Shown here piece by piece: positions 35,259 to 43,207 of a stretch of DNA of 64,000 bases; positions within the stretch are counted from its first letter, which is position 1; each line of letters opens with the position of its first letter. The position numbers and the translations under genes were made by a program. Origin of the DNA: Microbispora amethystogenes (GTDB lineage: Bacteria > Actinomycetota > Actinomycetes > Streptosporangiales > Streptosporangiaceae). The stretch lies in assembly GCF_016863015.1 (NCBI RefSeq), contig NZ_BOOB01000038.1, positions 62,001-126,000 on the forward strand, read 5' to 3'. The notes under the pieces are model-generated. The model was not told the DNA's origin and ran no database searches. It saw nothing but the letters and a program-made list of their open reading frames with translations.

Positions 35259-36128
35259 ATGAATCTGCAGCAGCTCCGTTACGTGGTCGCCACTGCGGAG
35301 CACCGCACCATGACCGATGCCGCCCGCTCGCTCTATATCGCGCAGCCCGCTCTGTCGCGCGCGATTCGCGACCTGGAACGTGAACTCGGAATGACGCTTT
35401 TCGCGCGCTCCGGCCGCGGGGTCGTCGTGACGGCCCAGGGCCGCCGGGTCGTGAAGCTGGCTCGTGAGGCCCTCGACGCGGTGGCCGAGATCGAGGCGCT
35501 CGCGACCCAGGGCCACTCCTCCGGGGCCGAGTTACGAATCGCGTCCACTCCGAGCCTGGAGCCCGGCCTCGCCGGGCGCCTGCTGCCCGCGTACGCCGCC
35601 GAGCACCCCGGGATAAGGGTGCAGATCGTGCGGTGCGAGGGCCGGGAGGCGGTGGTCAGCGCGGTCCGCGAACAGCGTGCCGACCTCGGCCTGACCGATC
35701 TTCCGGTGCCCACCGACCTGGTGAGCCATCCCCTGGAACGCCAGGAGATCGTGCTGATCTCCCCGCCCGGCCTCGACCTGCCCGATCCCCTCCCGGTGAC
35801 GCGGCTGAACGGCATGCGGCTGGTGCTGCCCGCCCCCGGCAGCCCGCGCCGCAGGGAGTTCGACCAGATCTTCGCCACCCACGGGGTACGCCCGATCCCC
35901 GCCGTCGAGTCCGACGAGCGTCGCGGCTGGCTCCGCGCCGTACGGGAGGGCCGGGCCTCGTTGCTGTGGTACCGGGGCATGGCCGAGCAGGCGGCCAGGG
36001 CCGGGCTGGTGGTCCGCTCGCTCGACCCGTCGTTGCGTAAGATCATCGCGGTGGTGCACGCGCGGCGGCGGCTGCCCGCGATGGCGCAGGACTTCCTCGC
36101 CCTCGCGGAGGGCGGCTCGGCGGCGTGA
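35259..36128 (+). CDS. LysR-family transcriptional regulator
   Basis: A 289-residue LysR protein: winged helix-turn-helix at the N-terminus (MNLQQLRYVVATAEHRTMTD, AARSLYIAQPALSRAIRDLE) and a periplasmic-binding-like effector domain. Its target is not obvious: upstream and divergent is the metallopeptidase, downstream the FolP2-type gene. No T-N11-A operator was identified with certainty. Confidence 0.85.
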   Translation: MNLQQLRYVVATAEHRTMTDAARSLYIAQPALSRAIRDLERELGMTLFARSGRGVVVTAQGRRVVKLAREALDAVAEIEALATQGHSSGAELRIASTPSLEPGLAGRLLPAYAAEHPGIRVQIVRCEGREAVVSAVREQRADLGLTDLPVPTDLVSHPLERQEIVLISPPGLDLPDPLPVTRLNGMRLVLPAPGSPRRREFDQIFATHGVRPIPAVESDERRGWLRAVREGRASLLWYRGMAEQAARAGLVVRSLDPSLRKIIAVVHARRRLPAMAQDFLALAEGGSAA

Positions 36129-36244
36129 CCGCGCCTTCTCCTTCGTTTGGATCGTTCCACCTTTCCCGAACAGAGAACGCGCGGGCCGGCGCCGGCCCGC
36201 CGTCGGCGCGGAAGCCGGAGGGCCGGTTTAGTAGGGTGACGACG

Positions 36245-37126
36245 ATGCCGAACTCGCCGAAACCCGCCGCGGTGCCCGGCCCGCCATCCGTACTGCGCCT
36301 GCGCGGCCGTGCCTTCGGTCCCGGCGACTTCGCGGTGATGGCCGTGGTCAACAGGACCCCCGACTCGTTCTACGACAGGGGCTCGACCTACGCCTTCTCC
36401 GCCGCCGTGGACGCCGCCTCCCGCCTCATCGCGGACGGGGCGGACATCGTGGACATCGGCGGCGTCAAGGCGGGTCCCGGCACGGACGTCGACCCGGCCG
36501 AGGAGATCCGCCGGGTGGCCGACGTCGTCGCGGCGGTACGCGAGCGCCACCCCGAGGTGATCATCAGCGTCGACACCTGGCGGTCGGAGGTCGCCAAGGT
36601 CGTCGCGGAGGCGGGCGCCGACCTGCTCAACGACACCTGGGGCGGCGTGGACCCCGGCCTCGCGGAGGTCGCGGCGGCGTACGGCGTCGGCCTGGTCTGC
36701 GCGCACGCCGGGCGGGTGGAGCCGCGCACCCGGCCGCACCGCATCGCGTACGGCGACGTGGTGGCCGACGTGATCGCCTACACGACGGCGCTCGCGGAGC
36801 GGGCGGTCGCGGCGGGGGTCCGCCGCGACGCGATCCTCATCGACCCCGCGCACGACTTCGGCAAGAACACCTGGCACTCGCTGGAGGTCGGCAGGCGGCT
36901 CGGCGAGATGACCGCCACGGGCTGGCCGGTGCTCGTCGCCGTCTCCAACAAGGACTTCGTGGGCGAGGCGCTGGGCGGTCTCCCGGTCGGGGAACGGCAC
37001 GCCGGCACGCTGGCCACGCTCGCGGTGTCCGCGCTGCAGGGCGCGCGGGTCTTCCGCGTCCACGACGCGGCGAGCGCGCGTACGGCTCTCGCCGTGGTCC
37101 GCCGCCTCGCCGCCGCCCGCTCCTGA
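36245..37126 (+). CDS. dihydropteroate synthase homologue of FolP2 type
   Basis: A 293-residue TIM-barrel protein of the pterin-binding family. The signature is MAVVNRTPDSFYDRG instead of the canonical N-V-T-P-D-S-F; DIGGVKAGPGTDVDP, SVDTWRSEVAKVV, LLNDTWGG, DPAHDFGKNT, SNKDFVGE and RVHD follow the family order. The NRTPDSFYD and SNKDF variants mark the actinobacterial second homologue (FolP2-like) rather than the folate enzyme; whether it makes dihydropteroate is uncertain. ATG at 36245 after an AGGG site is chosen; longer frames overlap the LysR 3' end. Confidence 0.8.
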   Translation: MPNSPKPAAVPGPPSVLRLRGRAFGPGDFAVMAVVNRTPDSFYDRGSTYAFSAAVDAASRLIADGADIVDIGGVKAGPGTDVDPAEEIRRVADVVAAVRERHPEVIISVDTWRSEVAKVVAEAGADLLNDTWGGVDPGLAEVAAAYGVGLVCAHAGRVEPRTRPHRIAYGDVVADVIAYTTALAERAVAAGVRRDAILIDPAHDFGKNTWHSLEVGRRLGEMTATGWPVLVAVSNKDFVGEALGGLPVGERHAGTLATLAVSALQGARVFRVHDAASARTALAVVRRLAAARS

Positions 37127-37166
37127 GCCGCCCCGTCCTGAGCGCCTCCGTCCTGAGCCGATCGGC

Positions 37167-38648
37167 TCACACCGGCGGGGAGTAGGTCACGGACAGGAAG
37201 CGGAGCAGGATCGCCTCACGGGTCGCCGCCGGCAACGCGTCGAGAATCGCGTTCACGACCGCCATCTCGGGCGCCTTCTCCAGCGCCTTCTCGGGTGCCG
37301 CCCCGGGCTGTGCCGCGGGGCCGGTCCCGTCCGGCAGGCCGAGGGTGATCCCCGCCGACGCGGCCAGCTCGGCGAACGTCGCGTCGTCCAGCGCGTCGAG
37401 ATCGAGGGACGCGATGAGCTCGGGCAGGCCCTCCGGCACCTCGGCGGGCCCGCGCCGCCGCGCCGCCGCGGCCGCCTCCTCGATCACGTCCAGCATCGCG
37501 TCGACCCCCGCCAGCGTCACGCCGGTGACCGTGATGTGGATGTTGGCCGGGATGCCGGCGTACGACAGCTGCGGCTGGAGGAACCAGCCGCGCGTGCGCG
37601 CCTCGTCGGCGAGCACGAACACGTCCACCTCCGGCGACCCGGCGATCGCGACCAGCGCGGCCTCCGGCTCGCCCAGCACCCGCAGGCCGGGGATCTTCCG
37701 CACGCCCTCCGCCAGCCGCCGGGTCGCCTCCAGCGTCCGGCGGCCCAGCTCCCGGTAGCCCTCCCGGCCGAGGGCCTCCAGGGTGGCCCAAGCCCCGCCG
37801 AGCGGCCCGGCGGAGCGTGAGCTCTGCACGGTCGCGTTGACGATCGTGTATCCGGGCCAGGCCGCCGAGGCGAAGTAGGCCCGGCGGCGCAGCTCCGCGT
37901 CGCGGAAGAGCAGCACCGACGCCCCCTTCGGCGCGTACCCGAACTTGTGCAGGTCGCAGGAGATCGAGGTGACGCCGGGCACGGCCAGGTCGAAGGGCGG
38001 GATCTCGGCCCCCGCCTCGCGCAGCCACGGCAGCAGCCATCCGCCGACGCAGGCGTCCACGTGGCACGGCACGCCGCGCGAGGCGGCCAGCGCGGCGATC
38101 TCGCCGACGGGATCGACCACGCCCTGGGGATAGGACGGCGCCGAGACCACGGCCAGGGCCGTGCGCTCGTCCAGCGCGTCCTCGAACGCCGGGACGGAGG
38201 CGCGGTAGGAGATCGGGTCCACCGGCACCGGCACGATCTCCATGCCGAGGTAGTGCGCGGCCTTGTGGAAGGCGGGGTGGGCCGTCACGGGCAGCACGAC
38301 CCGGGTGGCGCCGGGGCGGGCGTCGCGGGCCGCCTTCACCGCCAGCATGATCGACTCGGTGCCGCCGCTGGTGAATATCCCGGGCGCGCCGGGCCGTCCG
38401 AGCATCTCGGCGACCGCCCCGACCACCCGCCGCTCCAGCGCGACCATGCTGGGGAAGGCCGTCGGGTCGAGCATGTTGACCTCGAGCATCTCCGCGTACG
38501 CCAGGTGCGCCGCCTCGTGCACCTCCGGCAGGCCGGTGTCGTAGACGTAGGCCGTCACCCTGCCGCCCCGGACCGGCAGGTCGGCGGCCCTGAGCGCGGT
38601 CAGTTCGGCGAGCAGTTCGGCGGCGGGCCTGCCGTGGTCGGGAAGCAT
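37167..38648 (-). CDS. PLP-dependent decarboxylase/lyase (group II)
   Basis: A 493-residue fold-type I PLP enzyme of the glutamate/tyrosine decarboxylase and sphingosine-1-phosphate lyase superfamily: GIFTSGGTESI near residue 94, cofactor-binding His-Val-Asp-Ala (196-199), and the Schiff-base lysine in CDLHKFGYAPKG (Lys235). The AYVYDTGLPEVHEA start and the LHKFGY box are closest to S1P-lyase-like proteins. The C-terminal 90 residues are an extra helical tail with an Ala/Glu/Lys-rich linker. Its substrate, an amino acid or sphingoid-like amine, is open. It starts at 38648. Confidence 0.82.
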   Translation of the reverse strand: MLPDHGRPAAELLAELTALRAADLPVRGGRVTAYVYDTGLPEVHEAAHLAYAEMLEVNMLDPTAFPSMVALERRVVGAVAEMLGRPGAPGIFTSGGTESIMLAVKAARDARPGATRVVLPVTAHPAFHKAAHYLGMEIVPVPVDPISYRASVPAFEDALDERTALAVVSAPSYPQGVVDPVGEIAALAASRGVPCHVDACVGGWLLPWLREAGAEIPPFDLAVPGVTSISCDLHKFGYAPKGASVLLFRDAELRRRAYFASAAWPGYTIVNATVQSSRSAGPLGGAWATLEALGREGYRELGRRTLEATRRLAEGVRKIPGLRVLGEPEAALVAIAGSPEVDVFVLADEARTRGWFLQPQLSYAGIPANIHITVTGVTLAGVDAMLDVIEEAAAAARRRGPAEVPEGLPELIASLDLDALDDATFAELAASAGITLGLPDGTGPAAQPGAAPEKALEKAPEMAVVNAILDALPAATREAILLRFLSVTYSPPV

Positions 38649-38682
38649 CGGTCTCCTATCGGGCGGGCAACACGGGCGGGTC

Positions 38683-40224
38683 TCAACGTGCCAGGGGGAG
38701 CCGCACGACGGCACGCAGTCCGGGGGAGGCGTCCTCCAGGTGGACCGTACCGCCGTGGGCCTCGACCGTGGTGCGCACGATCGCGAGACCGAGCCCCGCG
38801 CCGCCGTCGTCGCGGCTGCGCGCGTCGTCGAGCCGGGTGAACCGGTCGAACACCCGCTCCCGGTCCTCGGGCGGGATGCCCGGCCCGTCGTCGGTGACGG
38901 TCAGCTCGGCGACGCCCGCTCCCGCGGCTCCTCCGGTCCGTACGCCGATCCGGACCGCCGAGGCCGCGTGGCGCAGCGCGTTGTCGACCAGGTTGGTGAG
39001 CACCCGCCGCAGGTCCAGCGCGTCCCCGAGCACCACGGGCGGCGGGCCGGGCGCGAGGTCCGAGCCATCGCCGGAGCCATCGCCGGAGCCCAGGTCGAGG
39101 CCGAGGTCGTACCGCTCGGCGGTGCGGCGGGCCAGGTCGCCGAGGTCGACGGGCTCCCGCCGGCTCAGCCGGCCCTCGTCGAGCCGGGCCAGGGCGAGCA
39201 GGTCCTCGGCGAGCCGGGACAGCCGGAGGGTGTCCTCCAGCACGCCCTCCGCCGTCTCGTTCCAGTCCTGCCCCTCCGGATGGCTGAGCGCCACCTCCAG
39301 CTGCAGCCGGATGCTCGCGAGCGGGCTGCGCAGCTCGTGCGCGGCGTCGGAGACCAGGGCCCGCTGACGGGCCTCGGCCTCCTCCAGCCGGCCGAGCATG
39401 TCGTTGAGGGTCGTGGCGAGCGCGTGCACCTCGTCACGCGCCTCGGGCACCGGCAGTCGCCGCGAGCGCGCCGTGCCGCCCACCGCGGCGGCGCCCCGCC
39501 GCAGCGACGTGATCGGCCGCAGCGTGCGCCCGATGACCAGCCACGAGGCCGCCGCGAGCAGCGCGAGCAGGAGCGGCATCCCGGCCAGCAGCACGTGCCC
39601 GGTGGTCACCAGGCTGCTCTCCACCTCGGTGAACGACCGCGCCACGATCACCGTGACGCCGTGGTCCGCGCTGAGCACCCGCACCCGCAGCGGTCCCGGC
39701 AGCGCGTACGGCCGGCCGTTCACGAACTGGGGGGCGCCGGTGCGCACGGCCGACTCCCGCGCCCGCGCCGGCAGCAGCGGGACCAGGCGGTCGGTGTCCG
39801 AGGTGGCGTCGACGATCCGCCCGTCCGGGCCGAGCACCTGGACGATCGTGTTGTTCACCGAGGTCACCGGGTCGGGCAGCCGGCCGGCGTCGGACAGCGC
39901 GACGATCTCGCGGCCCCGCTGGTAGACCTGGTCGTCGATGTTCCGGATCAGGGACTCGCCGAGCACCATGACGAACACGTACGCCGACACGGCGAGGGCG
40001 AGCGCCAGCACGGCGGTCGCGGTGGCGGTGAGCCGGAACCGCAGGCTCCGCCGCCGCCACCACGCGACCGGCCCGCCCGTCCGCCGGGGTTCCCCGGGTC
40101 CCGCCGGCTCGGATTCCCCGGGCCGCGCGGGCTCCCGTTCCCCCGGCTGGGCGGCGGCGACCGGCGTCGCCGCGGCGGACGGGCCGGGTGCGAGCGGGCG
40201 CGGGTGTGCGGACGGATCGGGCAC
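38683..40224 (-). CDS. sensor histidine kinase
   Basis: A 513-residue kinase. A Pro/Gly-rich cytoplasmic leader (1-60) precedes TM1 (about 66-88), an extracytoplasmic sensor of about 120 residues, TM2 (about 211-231), a HAMP domain (232-285), and the H-box SDAAHELRSP with phosphorylated His296. The N-box NLVDNALRHA, the G1 box DDGPGIP, and GGAGLGLAIV follow. GTG at 40224 starts just after the response-regulator stop, so the two are co-transcribed. It should sense an envelope signal and phosphorylate the cognate regulator. Confidence 0.9.
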   Translation of the reverse strand: MPDPSAHPRPLAPGPSAAATPVAAAQPGEREPARPGESEPAGPGEPRRTGGPVAWWRRRSLRFRLTATATAVLALALAVSAYVFVMVLGESLIRNIDDQVYQRGREIVALSDAGRLPDPVTSVNNTIVQVLGPDGRIVDATSDTDRLVPLLPARARESAVRTGAPQFVNGRPYALPGPLRVRVLSADHGVTVIVARSFTEVESSLVTTGHVLLAGMPLLLALLAAASWLVIGRTLRPITSLRRGAAAVGGTARSRRLPVPEARDEVHALATTLNDMLGRLEEAEARQRALVSDAAHELRSPLASIRLQLEVALSHPEGQDWNETAEGVLEDTLRLSRLAEDLLALARLDEGRLSRREPVDLGDLARRTAERYDLGLDLGSGDGSGDGSDLAPGPPPVVLGDALDLRRVLTNLVDNALRHAASAVRIGVRTGGAAGAGVAELTVTDDGPGIPPEDRERVFDRFTRLDDARSRDDGGAGLGLAIVRTTVEAHGGTVHLEDASPGLRAVVRLPLAR

Positions 40225-40226
40225 GG

Positions 40227-40901
40227 TCAGCCGCCGTCGCCGGAGAGCCGGTATCCGGCCCCGCGCACCGTCTGGAGGGCGGTGCGGCCGAAGGGCGCGT
40301 CGATCTTCCGGCGGAGATAGCCGACGTACACCTCGACCACGTTCGGATCGGTGTCGTAGGTGTCCCACACGTGCTCCAGGATCTCGGGCTTCGACACCAC
40401 CTCGCCCGGCCGCCGCATCAGGTACTCCAGCAGGGCGAACTCCCGGGGCGTCAGCTCGACCGGGGTGTCGCCCCGGGTGACCAGCCGGACCGCCGGGTCG
40501 AGTGACAGGTCGCCCGCGCGCAGCACCGCGGGCCTGCGCCCGCCGCCGCGGCGCAGCAGCGCCCGGATCCGGGCGACCAGCACCACGTAGGAGAACGGCT
40601 TGGTGAGATAGTCGTCGGCGCCGAGATCGAGCCCGTCGGCCATGTCGTACTCGCCGTCCTTGGCCGACAGCATGAGGATCGGCACCCAGTTCTCCTCGGC
40701 GCGCAGCTGCTTGCACACGTTGTAGCCGGACATGCCGGGCAGCATGATGTCGAGCACGACCACGTCGTAGTCGCCGGCGCGGGCGAGGTGCAGGCCCTCG
40801 TTCCCGTCGTGCGCCAGGTCGACGGCGAATCCCTCCGCCTGCAGCCCGCGGCGCAGCGCCACCGCCATCCGCCGCTCGTCCTCCACCACCAGAACCCGCA
40901 T
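40227..40901 (-). CDS. OmpR-family response regulator
   Basis: A 224-residue two-domain regulator: receiver domain with acidic EDE near residue 8, phosphoacceptor Asp51 (VVLDIMLPG) and the Lys in LTKPFSY; winged-helix DNA-binding domain with LTPREFALLEYLM and VYVGYLRRKID. Divergent from the LolA-like/ABC operon, and the five phased direct repeats in the gap are its probable binding site, giving autoregulation and control of the transporter. Confidence 0.93.
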   Translation of the reverse strand: MRVLVVEDERRMAVALRRGLQAEGFAVDLAHDGNEGLHLARAGDYDVVVLDIMLPGMSGYNVCKQLRAEENWVPILMLSAKDGEYDMADGLDLGADDYLTKPFSYVVLVARIRALLRRGGGRRPAVLRAGDLSLDPAVRLVTRGDTPVELTPREFALLEYLMRRPGEVVSKPEILEHVWDTYDTDPNVVEVYVGYLRRKIDAPFGRTALQTVRGAGYRLSGDGG

Positions 40902-40954
40902 TGCCCCATAGTGGACCCTTTTGCCCGCTGGGGTGGGCGGCCCCTGAGAAGGCT

Positions 40955-41000
40955 CTCAGCCGGTCTCAGCGTCGGCTCAGGGGTCCTCAGGCAGTCTCGG
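40955..41000. promoter_or_regulatory. five phased CTCAG direct repeats, response-regulator operator
   Basis: CTCAG begins at 40955, 40965, 40976 and 40986, and CTCGG at 40996: spacings of 10, 11, 10 and 10 bases, one helical turn each. OmpR-type regulators bind tandem direct repeats with this period as head-to-tail dimers. The array lies 54-99 bases before the regulator start and 37-82 bases before the LolA-like start. An inverted CTGAG at 40944 precedes it. Confidence 0.75.
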
Positions 41001-41036
41001 GTTGTCAGGTTTTCCGCCCATAGTGGGAGATGTGAG

Positions 41037-42206
41037 ATGGCGAAGAGAGTCCGCGTCGTGAGGTGGGGGATTCCGGTGGCGGCGGTGGCCGTGGTGGCCG
41101 CGGCCGTGGGGGCCGGTCCGGTGATCGCGGCGGTGGGCGGCGAGCCGTCCCTGCCCGACAAGACGGCGGAGCAGTTGCTGGCCGACGTGGCGCGCACCTG
41201 GCAGCACGGCCCGATGCCGCAGATGTCCGGCACGATCGTCGAGACCGCGTCGCTCGGCCTGCCCGCGCTGCCCGGCCTGTCCGGGCCGGGGCCGTCCGGA
41301 GCCACGCCGGTGTCCCTGTTGTCCGGGTCGCACCAGCTCAAGATCTGGTACGCGGGGGAGAACCGGTTCCGCCTCATGCTGCCGGGGGAGATGAGCGAGA
41401 CCGACCTCATCTCCGACGGCGACAAGGTGTGGTTCTGGGACAGCGCCGCCAACAAGGCGACCCGCCTCACCGCCCCGGCGGCCCCCGGCGGGACGGCCAC
41501 CCCCTTCCCGTTGCCGTCCGGCCCCGCCTCGATGCCGGCGACGCCGGAACAGGCCGCGCGGGAGGTGCTCAAGGCGGCCGGGACCGACACCGCGATCAGC
41601 GTCGGCGACGACGTCACGGTCGCCGGGCGGGGGGCCTACCAGCTGGTGCTGACCCCGAGGTCGCCCGACTCGCTGATCAAGGACGTGCGGGTGGCCCTTG
41701 ACGGCGAGAGGCTGATGCCGCTGCGCGTCCAGGTGTACGCCAAGGGGGCCGCCGAGCCGGCGTTCGAGGTCGGCTTCGAGACGCTGTCCTTCACCAGCCC
41801 CGCCCCGGAGAACTTCGCCTTCACCCCGCCGCCGGGGGCGAAGGTCGAGCAGGGGGTGGACGTTCCCGCGGCGGGCCGCCGTCCCGAGACGGCCCCCGGC
41901 GCACAGGACGGCGCACACGAGGAGACGCGCGTGGTCGGCTCGGGCTGGGACAGGGTGCTCGTCGCGCCGCTGCCCGCCGCCGCCGAGGGGAAGCAGGACG
42001 AGGGGAAGCAGAACGGGCGGAAGGGCGGCGGGCCCGACGTGGCGGCGCTGCTCGGCGGCGTCCGCTCCGCGGCCACGCCGGTGAGCGGGGAGTGGGGCAG
42101 CGGCCGGCTGCTGCGCACCAAGGTCGTGTCGATCCTGCTCACCGACGACGGCCGCCTCCTGGCCGGCGCGGTGACGCCGGAGGCCCTCTACCGGGCGGCC
42201 CGGTGA
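41037..42206 (+). CDS. LolA-like secreted/membrane-anchored protein
   Basis: A 389-residue protein with a signal anchor (WGIPVAAVAVVAAAVGAGPVIAAV, about residues 9-33) and a LolA/LolB-type half-barrel lipid-binding fold (HQLKIWYAGENRFRLML, LISDGDKVWFWDSAANKATR). The Glu/Lys/Gln-rich linker near 325 precedes an end of unknown fold. In actinobacteria such proteins lie next to ABC exporters and may bind lipids or act as anti-sigma-like sensors; here GTGA overlap with the ABC ATPase makes it part of the exporter operon. Confidence 0.75.
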   Translation: MAKRVRVVRWGIPVAAVAVVAAAVGAGPVIAAVGGEPSLPDKTAEQLLADVARTWQHGPMPQMSGTIVETASLGLPALPGLSGPGPSGATPVSLLSGSHQLKIWYAGENRFRLMLPGEMSETDLISDGDKVWFWDSAANKATRLTAPAAPGGTATPFPLPSGPASMPATPEQAAREVLKAAGTDTAISVGDDVTVAGRGAYQLVLTPRSPDSLIKDVRVALDGERLMPLRVQVYAKGAAEPAFEVGFETLSFTSPAPENFAFTPPPGAKVEQGVDVPAAGRRPETAPGAQDGAHEETRVVGSGWDRVLVAPLPAAAEGKQDEGKQNGRKGGGPDVAALLGGVRSAATPVSGEWGSGRLLRTKVVSILLTDDGRLLAGAVTPEALYRAAR

Positions 42207-43207
42207 CGGCAGGCACGCGCGCGGGGGCGCCGCGGCAGGACGCGGCGGCGCCCCCGCCCTCTCCGGAGGGCGGCGCGCACGCCGTCGTCACCACCGGCCT
42301 CACCAAACGCTTCCGGGGTGGTCAGCTCGCCGTCGACGGCGTCGGCCTCGCCGTGCCACGCGGATCGGTCTACGGTTTCCTCGGCCCCAACGGCTCGGGC
42401 AAGACGACGACGATCCGCATGCTGCTCGGTCTGGTGACCCCGACCTCCGGCTCCTGGTCGTTGCTCGGGGCGCCCATGCCCGGCGGGCTGGCCCGTACGC
42501 TGCCGAGGGTCGGCGCGCTGGTCGAGGGCCCGGCCTTCTACCCGTACCTGTCCGGAGAGGCGAACCTGCGCCGCTTCGACGCGGCCGACCCCGGCGCGGA
42601 CCCCCGTACGGCGCGGGCCAGGATCGGCGCCGCGCTGGACCGGGTCGGGCTGACGGCGGCGGCCGGGAAGCGCTACCGCGCCTACTCCCTCGGGATGCGC
42701 CAGCGCCTGGCCATCGCCGCCGCGTTGCTCGGGCCGCGTGAGCTGCTGGTGCTCGACGAGCCGACCAACGGTCTCGACCCGCAGGGCACCCGCGAGGTCC
42801 GCGCGCTGATCAAGGAGATCGCGGGGGACGGCACGACGGTCTTCGTCTCCTCCCACCTGCTGGGGGAGGTCGAGCAGATGTGCGGCCACGTGGGAGTCAT
42901 GCGGGCCGGGAGGCTCGTCGCGCAGGGCCCGGTCGCCGCCCTGCGGGAGGCGGGCGCGACCCCGCGCCTGCGCGTGGAGACCCCGGACGTCGCCGCGGCG
43001 GCGGCCGCGCTGTCGCGCGCCGGGCTGGACGGCGTACGACCCGGGGACGGCGAGGTCACGGCGCACGCCGGGGAGCAGCCGCCCGAGCGGATCTGCGCTC
43101 TGCTCGTCGGAGAGGGCGTGGCGGTGCGGGGGTTCGGGGTGGTCCGTCCCACGCTGGAGGAAATCTTCGTCGGGCTGACGGGGGAGGGGTTCGATGTCGA
43201 GGCATGA
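42203..43207 (+). CDS. ABC exporter ATP-binding protein
   Basis: A 334-residue ATPase of the ABC-2 (multidrug/lantibiotic immunity-like) class: Walker A GPNGSGKTT, signature YSLGMRQRLAIA, Walker B LLVLDEPTNGLDP, H-loop SSHLL. The first 30 residues are Ala/Pro-rich. The C-terminal 90-residue domain is typical for exporters of this class. GTG overlaps the LolA-like stop, and the stop overlaps the permease start by 14 bases, a tightly coupled trio under the OmpR-type regulator. Confidence 0.9.
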   Translation: MTAGTRAGAPRQDAAAPPPSPEGGAHAVVTTGLTKRFRGGQLAVDGVGLAVPRGSVYGFLGPNGSGKTTTIRMLLGLVTPTSGSWSLLGAPMPGGLARTLPRVGALVEGPAFYPYLSGEANLRRFDAADPGADPRTARARIGAALDRVGLTAAAGKRYRAYSLGMRQRLAIAAALLGPRELLVLDEPTNGLDPQGTREVRALIKEIAGDGTTVFVSSHLLGEVEQMCGHVGVMRAGRLVAQGPVAALREAGATPRLRVETPDVAAAAAALSRAGLDGVRPGDGEVTAHAGEQPPERICALLVGEGVAVRGFGVVRPTLEEIFVGLTGEGFDVEA

